From the NCBI RefSeq assembly GCF_015644725.1, contig NZ_CP064795.1:3346501-3410500 (forward strand): a stretch of 64,000 nucleotides of DNA. The letters run 5' to 3'. Origin of the DNA: Salinimonas marina. Lineage in GTDB: Bacteria; Pseudomonadota; Gammaproteobacteria; Enterobacterales; Alteromonadaceae. The notes under the pieces were generated by a model that was given only the letters and a program-made list of their open reading frames with translations, was not told where the DNA came from and searched no databases. The stretch's first letter is position 1; the number at the start of each line of letters is the position of its first letter. Both the position numbers and the translations under genes were made by a program. Positions 1 to 8,896 of this stretch are shown one piece after another.

Positions 1-283
1 GTTGTTGCTGTTCACGATTGTGCGCCAGGGATTGCTGGGTTTGGTTCAATGCAGCCGCGGCCCGACCAATTTCTTTTTCAGACTCGGCCAGAAACGCCTG
101 CAATTCTTCGGCATTTGCCTGATTGGCTTTTAGCGTTTGCTGGCGAGATTTTAGCTGGGCCCGTAATTCTTCAAGTCGGGCTTGTTCCTGCTGCTGAGCA
201 GATACATCGCCGACAATAAAAAAACCTGCGCTGAGCAGCAATAACCAACTACCAACTACGCCCCAACCAGACCTGGACATCAT
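1..283 (-). CDS. envC: Murein hydrolase activator EnvC, N-terminal part (cut by window edge)
   Basis: The first 94 codons of a minus-strand gene lie here; the rest is beyond the left edge. Residues about 8-30 form a hydrophobic signal segment ending in VSAQQ. After it comes a long Glu/Gln/Lys-rich coiled coil (ARLEELRAQLKSRQQTL and onward), as in the N-terminal domain of EnvC, which sits in the periplasm and activates the amidases AmiA/AmiB at the septum. The LytM domain is not visible. Two ATGs in tandem (283 and 280) can start it. In enterobacteria gpmM lies between envC and the divergent yibN; here envC faces yibN directly. The call rests on the coiled coil and this neighbourhood; another coiled-coil envelope protein cannot be excluded. 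Confidence 0.7.
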   Translation of the reverse strand, partial: MMSRSGWGVVGSWLLLLSAGFFIVGDVSAQQQEQARLEELRAQLKSRQQTLKANQANAEELQAFLAESEKEIGRAAAALNQTQQSLAHNREQQQ

Positions 284-543
284 TAAATGACACTACTGTA
301 ACAAGAAAATAAGACCGCTATTTCAGCAGGTTTTATACGACCCGGCAAGCTATGACCCGGCGGCGGGTTGGATAAGGTTAGCACACCAGCGCTTGGCGCC
401 AGCTAAAGCTATGGGTTAAAGGCAGGGCTTCGCTATCACCTAAATTAGGTTTAAAACCAGTTTGAACAACCGTCCCCACTGGTTTCTTAGCAGTTTTTCT
501 ATATACTTTGCTCTCTTTTTTATGATCTGTAAGGTTTGAAGTA

Positions 544-969
544 ATGGATCAGCTGATCGAATTTGCAAGCAATAATATTATTCTGGCGGGCCTGTGGGTG
601 GCGCTGGTTGTCATGCTGGTTTACAGCTTTGTAAGCGGCCTCACTTCATCGGTAAAAGAAGTAGGCACTCACGAACTGACGCAACTTGTTAATAAACAGG
701 ATGCGGTTATTCTGGATGCCCGCTCACCCAAGGAGTTTAAAGCCGGCCATATTTTAGGTGCTCGCCAGATAAAACCCGAAGAGCTGAAACAACGGGATTT
801 TAAAAAGCTTGAAAACCAAAAGGGCAAACCCATTATCGTAGTATGCGCAATGGGAAATACCGCGCGTCCGGTAGCATCCGCAATGGCTAAAGATGGCTTT
901 AGCGATGTTAGAATACTCAAAGGCGGAATGAACTCCTGGCAAAGCGCCAATCTGCCTGTGGCGAAATAA
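544..969 (+). CDS. yibN: Membrane-anchored rhodanese-like protein YibN
   Basis: This 141-residue protein has one N-terminal membrane helix (about residues 12-31) and a single rhodanese domain (about 45-140). The active-site loop CAMGNTAR carries the candidate catalytic Cys101, and the LDARSPKEFKAGHI segment is typical of the fold. Rhodaneses move sulfane sulfur; the substrate of YibN is not established by the sequence. It opens the yibN-grxC-secB-gpsA cluster, 8 bases before grxC, an order conserved in gammaproteobacteria. An ATG at 544 follows a short AT-rich leader. Nothing looks odd. Confidence 0.93.
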   Translation: MDQLIEFASNNIILAGLWVALVVMLVYSFVSGLTSSVKEVGTHELTQLVNKQDAVILDARSPKEFKAGHILGARQIKPEELKQRDFKKLENQKGKPIIVVCAMGNTARPVASAMAKDGFSDVRILKGGMNSWQSANLPVAK

Positions 970-977
970 AGGCGATT

Positions 978-1235
978 ATGAGCAAAGTTGAAGTTTACAG
1001 TAAGGGCTACTGCCCGTTTTGTCATCGTGCTAAAGCACTGCTGACGCAAAAGGGTATTGAATTTATCGAGTATGAAATCGATGTGCGCCCGGAACTGCGT
1101 GACGAAATGATTACCCGAGCCAATGGCGGTCATACTGTACCGCAAATCTTTATCAACGATCAGCACATTGGCGGCTGCGATGAAATGCTTGGTCTGGAAG
1201 CCCGGAACAAGTTGGATCCTTTGCTGGCAGTGTAG
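978..1235 (+). CDS. grxC: Glutaredoxin 3
   Basis: This 85-residue glutaredoxin has the dithiol active site CPFC (Cys12 and Cys15), the cis-proline motif TVPQ (53-56) and the glutathione-binding GGCDEM motif (65-70). It is a cytosolic thiol-disulfide reductant that uses glutathione, for example for ribonucleotide reductase. Length and motifs match GrxC. It sits 8 bases downstream of yibN and 39 bases upstream of secB, so the genes are likely co-transcribed. Confidence 0.96.
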   Translation: MSKVEVYSKGYCPFCHRAKALLTQKGIEFIEYEIDVRPELRDEMITRANGGHTVPQIFINDQHIGGCDEMLGLEARNKLDPLLAV

Positions 1236-1274
1236 TCACCAGGCCGGTATAAATAACGATAACTAGGAAGTAAC

Positions 1275-1772
1275 ATGGCTGAAGAAAATCAAGCAAATGG
1301 CGCAAGCAATGCACAACAGGGCACTCAATTTAATATCCAGCGTATCTACACCAAAGATATTTCGTTTGAGTCGCCTAATGCCCCGGCAATTTTCACTAAA
1401 GAGTGGAAACCAGAGATTAAATTGGATCTGGACACCAAGACCGCTCAGTTGGAAGAACATGTTTTTGAGGTGGTATTGTCAGTGACGGTTACCGCCACGA
1501 TGGGCGAAGAAACCGCATTCTTGTGTGAAGTACAACAGGCCGGGATTTTCGCCCTGGGTGAAATGCCTGATCAGAACAAAGCACATATGCTGGGTTCTTA
1601 CTGTCCGAATGTACTGTTCCCCTACGCCCGCGAAACCATTTCTAATCTGGTTAACCGTGGTACCTTCCCGCCGCTGAACCTGGCGCCGGTTAATTTTGAT
1701 GCGATCTTCGCTGCATACATGCAAAAGCGTGCTCAGCAAGAAGAAGGTCAGCAACAAAATCTTGATGCGTAA
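1275..1772 (+). CDS. secB: Protein-export chaperone SecB
   Basis: This 165-residue protein matches SecB, the cytosolic tetrameric chaperone that keeps preproteins unfolded and hands them to SecA. Recognisable parts are [19 protein letters not shown] near the N-terminus and the conserved [14 protein letters not shown] segment followed by [15 protein letters not shown]. The acidic, Gln-rich tail is usual. A good Shine-Dalgarno (AGGAAG) precedes the ATG. Its stop codon abuts the gpsA start, so the two are probably translationally coupled. Confidence 0.97.
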   Translation: MAEENQANGASNAQQGTQFNIQRIYTKDISFESPNAPAIFTKEWKPEIKLDLDTKTAQLEEHVFEVVLSVTVTATMGEETAFLCEVQQAGIFALGEMPDQNKAHMLGSYCPNVLFPYARETISNLVNRGTFPPLNLAPVNFDAIFAAYMQKRAQQEEGQQQNLDA

Positions 1773-2789
1773 ATGTCTATGACTGCGCTGACCAACTCGA
1801 CCACCGTACTTGGAGCCGGGTCTTACGGCACCGCACTGGCGTTCTGTTTAGCCCGCAATGGTCAGTCAACGCTCTTGTGGGGCCGAGACGCCGAGCACAT
1901 GGCGCAACTGGAAAGCCAGCGTGAAAATGCCCGGTATCTGCCCGGTGCCCGTTTTCCTGAGGCACTGGAAATTGTACCGGAGCTGGCCCAGGCGGTGGCG
2001 CGCAGTCGTGATATTCTGATTGTGGTGCCCAGCCATGGCTTTAAAGCCATGCTGGAGACATTGCAGCCGTTGCTGCAGCCAGAGCACCGCATCATTTGGG
2101 CCACCAAAGGGCTGGAGCCCGGCAGCGGTCGGTTATTACGTGAGGTGGCACTGGACGTACTGGGGGATAGCTATCCCCTCGCCGTGCTCTCCGGCCCGAC
2201 CTTTGCCAAAGAAATGGTCGCTGGTTTACCTACCGCTATTTCCCTGTCCTCCCACGATGAAGCATTGATTGATAGCTTTGCCGCAAAATTGCATTGCAGT
2301 AAAACCTTTCGGGTTTACAAAAATCCCGATTTTATTGGTGTGCAATTAGGGGGCGCGGTCAAAAATGTGATTGCGATTGGCGCTGGGTTAGCTGACGGTC
2401 TGGGTTTTGGTGCCAACGCCCGTACCGCTTTAATCACCCGTGGTCTGGCTGAACTGACGCGGCTGGGGGTTAAACTCGGGGCCCAGCCTGAAACCTTTAT
2501 GGGCATGGCCGGGTTGGGCGATCTTGTCTTAACCTGCACGGATAACCAGTCTCGCAATCGCCGCTTTGGGCTGGCACTGGGTGCGGGAAAACAGGTCGAT
2601 GAGGCCATTGCCGAGATCGGCCAGGTGGTCGAAGGCTTTCGTAATACCGAGGAAGTGCACACCCTGGCAGCCCGGGTCGGTGTGGAGATGCCTATTTGCG
2701 AACAAATCTTTGCCGTGCTGTACGAAGGCAAGCCGCCCAGAGACGCTGCGCTGGCATTACTTGGCCGCTCGCTTAAAAACGAGAGCTAA
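1773..2789 (+). CDS. gpsA: Glycerol-3-phosphate dehydrogenase [NAD(P)+]
   Basis: This 338-residue cytosolic enzyme reduces dihydroxyacetone phosphate to sn-glycerol 3-phosphate for phospholipid synthesis. The Rossmann motif GAGSYG is at residues 14-19. The conserved SGPTFAKEM segment and the catalytic-lysine region [13 protein letters not shown] are present. The ATG directly follows the secB stop; an in-frame ATG two codons later (1779) is an alternative start. A strong terminator follows. The cysE gene found next in enterobacteria is absent here. Confidence 0.97.
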   Translation: MSMTALTNSTTVLGAGSYGTALAFCLARNGQSTLLWGRDAEHMAQLESQRENARYLPGARFPEALEIVPELAQAVARSRDILIVVPSHGFKAMLETLQPLLQPEHRIIWATKGLEPGSGRLLREVALDVLGDSYPLAVLSGPTFAKEMVAGLPTAISLSSHDEALIDSFAAKLHCSKTFRVYKNPDFIGVQLGGAVKNVIAIGAGLADGLGFGANARTALITRGLAELTRLGVKLGAQPETFMGMAGLGDLVLTCTDNQSRNRRFGLALGAGKQVDEAIAEIGQVVEGFRNTEEVHTLAARVGVEMPICEQIFAVLYEGKPPRDAALALLGRSLKNES

Positions 2790-2836
2790 GCCATCCCTGT
2801 CAGAAAATACGCATTGAGTAATAAGTGCTAAAACAT

Positions 2837-2873
2837 AACTGGCAGACGCTTATCAAGGTCTGCCAGTTTTTTA
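2837..2873. terminator. Bidirectional rho-independent terminator between gpsA and the PepSY gene
   Basis: An 11-bp perfect stem (2837-2847 with 2858-2868, core GGCAGAC/GTCTGCC) is followed by a T-run on the plus strand. It lies between convergent genes and overlaps the stop codon of the minus-strand gene. Confidence 0.88.
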
Positions 2874-4288
2874 TTGCGTTAATTTTTTCACTTTTCTGTG
2901 CAGGTGCGCATTCCAGCCACACCACAGGATAAACACCAGCAACAGGCTATTCACTGGCCAGCCAGCCTGGCTCCAGGCCTGCTCCCCATATTTTGCGGTA
3001 TGCACAAGCAATAGCCCCAAACAACACACTGCACTGATAACCAGCCAATAATATCGGTCCATTTTCATCCACACAGCACTTAGGGCACAGGCGAGTATCA
3101 GCAGCCCCCAAAAGGCCAGATAGGCCGATAGCGGCACCCACAGGGTGATGGCGGCAGTGATGGCCAGGGCACTGATGCTGCCCCAGACAAAGCCCTGCCA
3201 CAGGCGGTTCAGCCGTGCCGGGCGGCCTTGCTTTTCCAGCCAGATATCCATCCCCGACACACACAGTGCGGTCAGCATTAACCCCAGTACAAAATACAAC
3301 AGCTTCACCGGCCAGCCAGCAAAGTCGCCAAAGTGCAGCCGGTATAGTGAATAAATAAGTTTCTTGCCCCAGGGGCCATTTTCATAACCGCCAGTACCCA
3401 AAAAATCGCCATTGGAGTCAAACCGGTAGTTTTCGGAATAAATCAGCTGGTCCGGTACCTGGGCATAAATTTCAATAAACTGCTGGGGCGTCCCGACATC
3501 ATGCACGGTGAGAAAGATGGGTGCGTGTCCGGTTTCCATTTCATTAAACCGGCGCAGCGCCGTGGTAATATCGGGCGGGCCTAAAGGCTGCTCCAGCACC
3601 GGTTCCGGGGTAAAGATTTTATCCATTACCGCTTGTCGATCGCCCTGGGTATCCAGCTGTGCCACTAAGGTAAGCACAATACCCGCCATACCAAAATAGG
3701 TACCGGTAATACCAATCATCAGATGAAAGGGTGACGCCCACACGCCAAAGCGATTGTGCAGATCAATACGCCCAGGCTGCCCGGTACCGCCCCGGCGCCA
3801 TTTAAAAGCATCTTTGGCCAGCCGTTTGTGGGCAATAAAGCCACTGACCACCAGCGCACAGATGATGGCGCCTAAGGCGCTAACCACTAACAGCCCCAGG
3901 TGGAAGGCAGATGCAGGTAATAGTGCATATCCACCAGCATTTTTGACCAGGGGAATTGCTCCGCTTCTAATAGCCTGCCTTGGTGATTGGCAAACCATGC
4001 CTTGTGATCATTTTCCACCACCAGTCGCGGGATGCCGGAGCTGGGGAAGACCACATGATAATGTTCCGTTGCCTGTGGGTAGCGTTTTACAAACTGCTCT
4101 ACGGCACGTCCCACCGCAACCGGTGTAACCCCATTGAACTCCGGGATATCGGCTTGTTCCCAACGCTCAAACTCCTGGTTAAAGACCACTAATGTTCCGG
4201 ATAAACACACCAAAAACAGTAAGCCACCTAAAAAGATACCCATCCAGCGATGGGCGTTGAGCGCAGGTTGACGTGCAAATAACGACAT
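2871..4288 (-). pseudogene. PepSY-associated transmembrane protein (iron-uptake type), frameshifted
   Basis: Two overlapping reading frames together make one PepSY-type membrane protein of about 470 residues. The N-terminal part starts at the ATG at 4288 (MSLFARQPALNAHRWMG), has a first membrane helix, a periplasmic PepSY region, and ends at a stop at 3887-3889. The C-terminal part continues one base out of frame with three or more helices (LLVVSALGAIICALVVSG, then the Trp-rich C-terminus). The junction lies in the run of four G (minus strand) at 3895-3898. Adding one G gives the expected reading STWGLLVV. Such proteins accompany TonB-dependent siderophore receptors and may reduce or take up ferric siderophores. 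It follows a 175-residue membrane protein with 5 bases between them. Either an inactivated gene or a sequencing error. Confidence 0.8.
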
Positions 4289-4293
4289 AAAAT

Positions 4294-4821
4294 CTACAAC
4301 AATAAGAGTGCGCCAAAGACCAGCGCCAGGGTAGAATGGAAAGCCAGGATACGCAGTGACTGCCCGATGGCCAGAAAGTGATACGCCATAAGCGCCCATA
4401 GCACCGGCTGAAGCACAATACACAGTGCCAGCTGCCCACTGTAGGCTATTGGCAGCAAACGGGCGATCGCCAGACAGATTACCAGGCTAAACAGTAATTC
4501 TGCCACCAGCACCACGGCCGCAATCAACAGGTTATTGCCTGTTCGCCGCAGACTTGTATCCAGTGCTCTGGGTCTGGGTAGCTGCCGCTGCAGCGGCTTG
4601 GTGGTGGCCTGGTAAATGATCGCCATCCAAACCAGAATTGCCGGCAAAAACAAGGTGTATACCAGCGCGTATTGCCAGCCGGTGGTGTAATCAAACAACA
4701 TCATCGAGGCCAGCCAGCATAATACCGCGAGGCCACCAAGCCAGCGCTTACTTTGGCGCCAGCCAATATACAACGAGCCGGCGCCCAGACTACAACAGAG
4801 CAATGCCGAATAAATAGCCAT
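4294..4821 (-). CDS. Inner-membrane protein, apparent DUF3325-DUF3649 fusion
   Basis: This 175-residue protein has about five hydrophobic helices. The first half (helices around residues 1-20, 28-45 and 50-70) resembles DUF3325. After a basic linker (about 75-95), the second half (three helices from about residue 98) resembles DUF3649. Both families normally stand as separate small genes next to a PepSY protein and a TonB-dependent siderophore receptor, which is what suggests this call; it is a judgement by eye. A strong AAGGAG ribosome site precedes the ATG at 4821. No receptor gene is found nearby. Confidence 0.55.
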   Translation of the reverse strand: MAIYSALLCCSLGAGSLYIGWRQSKRWLGGLAVLCWLASMMLFDYTTGWQYALVYTLFLPAILVWMAIIYQATTKPLQRQLPRPRALDTSLRRTGNNLLIAAVVLVAELLFSLVICLAIARLLPIAYSGQLALCIVLQPVLWALMAYHFLAIGQSLRILAFHSTLALVFGALLLL

Positions 4822-4837
4822 GCTGTGCTCCTTATAA

Positions 4838-5005
4838 TTAACGCTGACCGGTCTTATTGCCCGGCAAAGCTACATTGGTACTGCTGCCGAAGGGCTGATT
4901 GGGGGAGCACTCTGGGGCCCGATAGGTTGTTTCATCCCGGGCATAGACATAAGGGCGCACAGACTCTAAAGCGCCCGTTGATACTAAAGAAGATACATTT
5001 GTCAT
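4838..5005 (-). CDS. Small ORF downstream of a Fur-like box, 55 residues
   Basis: A 55-codon frame begins at the ATG at 5005 (MTNVSSLVSTGALESVRPY) and ends 16 bases before the next gene. It has no membrane helix or signal peptide. The frame can be extended to 5062, but that would overlap the Fur-like operator. I recognise no family. It is the first frame after the iron-responsive promoter, where a TonB receptor would normally sit. It could be a real small protein, a leader, or a remnant. The ribosome site is weak. Confidence 0.35.
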   Translation of the reverse strand: MTNVSSLVSTGALESVRPYVYARDETTYRAPECSPNQPFGSSTNVALPGNKTGQR

Positions 5006-5067
5006 GGTTATGCTATCCGGTTGGCCACAGTTCCAGCCGTAGCTTAACCAGATCACCGACAAATGTA

Positions 5068-5087
5068 AATAAGAATGGTTATCAATT
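5068..5087 (-). promoter_or_regulatory. Candidate Fur box
   Basis: On the minus strand the site reads TGATAACCATTCTTA in its core. It matches the inverted 7-1-7 Fur consensus TGATAATNATTATCA at 12 of 15 bases. It lies about 65 bases upstream of the small ORF that heads the membrane/PepSY group, consistent with repression by Fur under iron sufficiency. Confidence 0.6.
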
Positions 5088-5110
5088 GCATTTAATTAGA
5101 TTTATCGCAT

Positions 5111-5575
5111 TTACCGGGCGCCGGGGTACCCAAACTGACGCCAGCTTTCGTACACAAACACCGATACGGCGTTGGATAAATTCATACTGCGACTGTCTGG
5201 CAGCATGGGAATGCGCACCCGCTGCTCTGGGGGGAGCGAGTCAATGACCTCGTCCGGCAGCCCTCGGGTTTCCGGGCCAAACACCAAAGCATCCCCCAGC
5301 TGGTAAACAACTTCACTGTGAAACGCCCGGCCTTTGGTGGTACAGGCGAGTACCCGCTTTGGCTGTTCACTTTGCATATAGGCTTCCAGGCTGGGGTGGC
5401 GTTTAACCTGGGCAAATTCATGATAATCCAGCCCGGCCCGCCGCACCCGTTTGTCATCCCAGTCAAACCCTAAAGGTTCAATCAGGTGCAGGGCGAACCC
5501 GCTGTTGGCGCATAGCCGGATAATATTGCCGGTGTTAGGTGGGATTTCTGGCTGGTATAAAACAATATCAATCAT
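5111..5575 (-). CDS. trmL: tRNA (cytidine(34)-2'-O)-methyltransferase
   Basis: This 154-residue SPOUT-class enzyme methylates the 2'-O of the wobble base of tRNA-Leu isoacceptors. The knot motifs are clear: [17 protein letters not shown] near the N-terminus, [10 protein letters not shown] in the middle, and [19 protein letters not shown] at the C-terminal knot. Length is typical. In E. coli trmL follows cysE in the gpsA neighbourhood, so its presence near gpsA fits. It is upstream of the Fur-box group on the same strand, but that group has its own promoter. Confidence 0.95.
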   Translation of the reverse strand: MIDIVLYQPEIPPNTGNIIRLCANSGFALHLIEPLGFDWDDKRVRRAGLDYHEFAQVKRHPSLEAYMQSEQPKRVLACTTKGRAFHSEVVYQLGDALVFGPETRGLPDEVIDSLPPEQRVRIPMLPDSRSMNLSNAVSVFVYESWRQFGYPGAR

Positions 5576-5632
5576 AGGAATATCACAAAGCCGCTAAGCA
5601 TAATCAGCCGCTCAGGATAGAACCAAAGCCGG

Positions 5633-6616
5633 CTACGGGCAAGTTTTGTGAGTATCGGCCTGCATAAAGGCACACAGTTGCTGCATAACCGGCGTGCGAT
5701 ATTCATCCGCTTCAATCAACAACTCGTGAGCAGCGCCGTCAATTACCACCCAATGACAGTCAGGCAAATGCCTGGCTATCCGGGCCTGAGCGCGGTTATC
5801 CACCACCTTGTCGGCACCGGCTGAAAAAATCAGACACGGCAGATTTAATTGCGGCGCCTGTTGCTCGATAACGGCCATGGCCTCATGGGCTGCCGCAAGC
5901 CAGTCGGTGGTCACGCCGCCCAGCTGAATGTCAGGCTGGGCCGCATACACCTGTCGAAACAGCTGGTAGCGCACCCGGCTATGGGTAAGCTTGTTGGTTG
6001 CAAACGGGATCGCCTGATAATCCTGTTGCCCGAAAAAATAATCAGTCACCACCCCCGCCCGGGTATCCCGGCGTTTTCCCAGCCATAGCAGCCCTTTTGC
6101 CACCGGGGTGGGTAAAGCCGGACGTATTCCAAACATGGGCGAGCAAAACACCGCTTTGTGAAACCAGTCAGGCTGGCGCAGAATCACCAGTGCGCCAATG
6201 GCGCTGCCCATCGAATGACACAGCAAGCTCAGTCTGCCGTGCTGATTCGGATGCACTATCCGGGTACAAAATGTCAGCATATCGTCAACATAGTCGGTAA
6301 AGCTGACCACATAGCCATGATGCGGGTTGTCGGTCATTCGTCCCGAAAGTCCCTGCCCCCGGTGATCCAGAATAAACACTGCAAACCCCTGGCGATACAA
6401 ATCGTACATCACTTCTTTGTATTTCAGTAATGACTCGATACGACCTGAACTGATCAAGACACTGTGGGTGGCATGCTCAGGGACACACCAGGCATAATGC
6501 ACCGGTACGTCATGCTTACCGATAAACTGACCGGTGGTCACAGCCGTGTCCCAAAATGGTTCTATTTGATCTTCAAATCTGCTGATTAATTCATCTTCGC
6601 TGAATAGAGCAATCAT
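5633..6616 (-). CDS. Alpha/beta hydrolase, lysophospholipase L2 (PldB)-like
   Basis: This 327-residue protein has the alpha/beta hydrolase fold of the monoacylglycerol lipase/PldB group. The nucleophile elbow is CHSMG with candidate Ser135. DHRGQGLSGR is the typical oxyanion-side segment. Candidate acid and base residues are the Asp in SAGADKVVD and the His in DGAAHELL. PldB hydrolyses lysophospholipids at the inner membrane, but the substrate here is inferred only from family. No signal peptide is evident. It lies between a sensor kinase (5 bases upstream) and trmL. Confidence 0.8.
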   Translation of the reverse strand: MIALFSEDELISRFEDQIEPFWDTAVTTGQFIGKHDVPVHYAWCVPEHATHSVLISSGRIESLLKYKEVMYDLYRQGFAVFILDHRGQGLSGRMTDNPHHGYVVSFTDYVDDMLTFCTRIVHPNQHGRLSLLCHSMGSAIGALVILRQPDWFHKAVFCSPMFGIRPALPTPVAKGLLWLGKRRDTRAGVVTDYFFGQQDYQAIPFATNKLTHSRVRYQLFRQVYAAQPDIQLGGVTTDWLAAAHEAMAVIEQQAPQLNLPCLIFSAGADKVVDNRAQARIARHLPDCHWVVIDGAAHELLIEADEYRTPVMQQLCAFMQADTHKTCP

Positions 6617-6621
6617 GCCTG

Positions 6622-8004
6622 CTAATTATCTACCTGGTCTGTCAAAGGAAAGTACAATATGACTTTTAGCCCACCGCGTAAACTCGAACCCGCGGTTATG
6701 GTCCCCCGGTGAGCTATCACCGCCGCTTTGGCGATGGCCAGCCCCAGCCCTGCGCCACCGGAGTCTCGATCACGGGCCAGCGAGGCCCGGTAAAACGGTG
6801 TAAATATTTGCTCATACTGTGCTTCGGATAAGCCCTGGCCGTCATCTTCAATCACAATTTGCCAGTAATCCGGCTGCATCTCTATACGCATCCAGATGCA
6901 GCTGTGGGCATAGCGGATGGCATTGCGAAGTACATTTTCTACGGCGCTACACAGTAACGGCCCATCTGCTGCTACTTCCTGTGAGGGTAATTTGCTGTAT
7001 TCCAGGCTTTTTCCGCTGGCTTCGGCTTCAAACTGAGCATCCTGGCCAAGCTGACCTAACAGGGCCTCCACCGTTACCGTAACCATTTTCGCGGGGGCAG
7101 CCTCGGCGCGGGTAATACTCAAAAGCTGGCTGATGAGGGCTTCCATATTGTTGGCTTCACGCTCAATTCGCGCCAGCGTAGGGGCACTGACATGTTGCTG
7201 ATGGGCCAGCCCTAACGCCATCTGCAGCCGCGTTAACGGCGAACGTAACTCGTGCGAAATATCGCCCAGCAGCCGTTTTTGGCCGCGCCACGAGGTTTCC
7301 AGTTGCGCCGCCATCTCGTTGAAATCCCGCGCCAGCGCCCCTAATTCATCCGCCCGCTTTGACGGTTCCCAGGCCCGGGCCTGCCAGTCGCCGTTCGCCA
7401 GCTTTTTACTGGCCTGGCGTAGTTGTTGTATAGGTTTAACCAGGGTCCGGGCAAACCAGTATGACAAAAGCATACTTACTACCACCCCGATTACAATGAG
7501 TCCCACCAACAGGTTCCGGGGCTTGGCTGGCGGTTCCCGCTGTGTCAGAAACAACGCATAGGGCTGCCTCTGGTAAATAAAGGCCTGCGGGCCAATCAGT
7601 GCAAAGTTGTGCTGTTTAATGACAATGGGCGAGGTGTGCCGGATGACACTGTGCAGGTGTTTTTCCGCCCCCCGGGGCAGCATTGATTTATCGGCCCGGA
7701 TAACATTGCCGGTCTGCGTACCTACGGCAATTAATCGCAGTGGCAGCTTTCGGCTAAGCCGGCTCAACCTTCTTTGAAGCTCGATACTGGGCTCGCTACT
7801 GGGCCCCGCCTCTCGCTCCAGTCTGTTAACCAACTGCGCCAGCAGCTGGCTGTACCGTGGTGATACCGGGGTAATTTCAATGTTGTCTTCGGTGAGCTTG
7901 CTTACCCACACCGCCAGCCCCGCCGTTGCCAGGGCGGTAAGCCAAAACCACAAAAACAGCCGACCTACCAGATGGCGTGCCGGATTTAAAAAACGAATAT
8001 TCAC
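6622..8004 (-). CDS. cpxA: CpxA-type sensor histidine kinase
   Basis: This 460-residue protein has a membrane helix near residues 15-35, a periplasmic domain of about 130 residues, a second helix (near 165-185), a HAMP domain, the HisKA box GDISHELRSPLTRLQ, and the ATP-binding motifs ENVLRNAIRYA, DDGQGL and GGAGLGLAIAK. It would phosphorylate the response regulator encoded 3 bases upstream. The CpxA assignment rests on that regulator, the divergent Spy/CpxP-like gene and the CpxR box between them. The next gene starts 5 bases after its stop. Confidence 0.85.
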   Translation of the reverse strand: MNIRFLNPARHLVGRLFLWFWLTALATAGLAVWVSKLTEDNIEITPVSPRYSQLLAQLVNRLEREAGPSSEPSIELQRRLSRLSRKLPLRLIAVGTQTGNVIRADKSMLPRGAEKHLHSVIRHTSPIVIKQHNFALIGPQAFIYQRQPYALFLTQREPPAKPRNLLVGLIVIGVVVSMLLSYWFARTLVKPIQQLRQASKKLANGDWQARAWEPSKRADELGALARDFNEMAAQLETSWRGQKRLLGDISHELRSPLTRLQMALGLAHQQHVSAPTLARIEREANNMEALISQLLSITRAEAAPAKMVTVTVEALLGQLGQDAQFEAEASGKSLEYSKLPSQEVAADGPLLCSAVENVLRNAIRYAHSCIWMRIEMQPDYWQIVIEDDGQGLSEAQYEQIFTPFYRASLARDRDSGGAGLGLAIAKAAVIAHRGTITAGSSLRGGLKVILYFPLTDQVDN

Positions 8005-8007
8005 GCA

Positions 8008-8721
8008 TTACCCTATAAGCAGCATGTAGCCTGAGCCGCGTATGGTTTTGATTCTTTCCACTGCATCTACGGCCGCGATTTTTTTTCGAAGATTGCTGAC
8101 ATGCATATCAATACTGCGATCAAAGGTCATCATCTTCTTCCCCAGCACTTTTTCTGAAATCTCATTCTTGGTGACCAGCTGACCGGCACTCAGCATTAAC
8201 AGATGTAAAATAGAAAACTCAGTGCCGGTTAACGTCACTTGCTGGCCGTCACAGCTGACATGCTGGCGGGCTACCGACAGTCTGAGTCCATGCACCTGCA
8301 GATCCTGCTGTTGAGCGGCGCTCACGGTGAGCTCCAGCCGCCGTAAAATGGCTTTAATACGCGCTGCCAGTTCCCGATGGTTAAAGGGTTTAGGCAGATA
8401 ATCATCCGCCCCCAATTCAAGCCCCAGTATCCGATCATAATCGTCGCCGCGGGCAGTAAGCATAAGTACCGGCGTGAGTAGGGTCTTTCGAAGATTTTTA
8501 AGGACATCGAAGCCGTCCATTTCCGGCATCATTACATCCAGCAGAATCAAATCAAACACGCCCCCGCTGGTGGCCACTTCCAAGCCTTTACGACCGTTAT
8601 CAGCAATAGTCACCGTATACCCACACGCACCCAGATAGCTGGCTAGCATGTCGGTAAGTTCCGTGTCATCGTCGATGATAAGAATAGCGCGTTTAATGCT
8701 GTCGGGGGCAGAGCTGGTCAC
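8008..8721 (-). CDS. cpxR: CpxR-type response regulator (OmpR family)
   Basis: This 237-residue protein has an N-terminal receiver domain with the acidic pair IDDD, the phospho-acceptor Asp in LILLDVMMPEMDG and the conserved Lys in KPFNHREL. A C-terminal winged-helix DNA-binding domain follows (TGTEFSILHLL, then DRSIDMHVSNLRKKI and IRGSGYML). It is the first gene of the pair, 3 bases before the kinase, and divergent from the Spy/CpxP-like gene. The CpxR box in the gap probably serves both directions. Confidence 0.88.
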   Translation of the reverse strand: MTSSAPDSIKRAILIIDDDTELTDMLASYLGACGYTVTIADNGRKGLEVATSGGVFDLILLDVMMPEMDGFDVLKNLRKTLLTPVLMLTARGDDYDRILGLELGADDYLPKPFNHRELAARIKAILRRLELTVSAAQQQDLQVHGLRLSVARQHVSCDGQQVTLTGTEFSILHLLMLSAGQLVTKNEISEKVLGKKMMTFDRSIDMHVSNLRKKIAAVDAVERIKTIRGSGYMLLIG

Positions 8722-8811
8722 TAGGGCCTCTTGGGATTTACGTTAATACTGGCTGAAAGTACCAGCATAGCTTACCCGGGTAATAAAGCAGTGCAATCAC
8801 CCGCGGCTATC

Positions 8812-8827
8812 TTTACACAAGCTTTAC
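8812..8827. promoter_or_regulatory. CpxR box
   Basis: TTTAC-N6-TTTAC on the plus strand is GTAAA-N6-GTAAA on the other, the tandem CpxR pattern. The first TTTACA may also act as a -35 element, with TATACC at 8834-8839 as -10 (16-base spacer), driving the Spy-like gene. The site is about 70 bases upstream of that gene's ATG and 90 upstream of cpxR. Confidence 0.75.
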
Positions 8828-8896
8828 ACTGTCTATACCCACCTTTGCAAGAGTCCAAAGTACACTTACTCTCGTCCTTACCAACAGAGTCTTACT

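Noticed and set aside
669..1166. 165-codon minus-strand frame opposite yibN and grxC
   Set aside because: It overlaps two clear genes on the other strand, shows no family pattern and has no ribosome site.
2315..2731. 138-codon minus-strand frame inside gpsA
   Set aside because: Antisense shadow rich in Pro/Ser/Arg, as expected from the opposite strand of GC-rich coding sequence.
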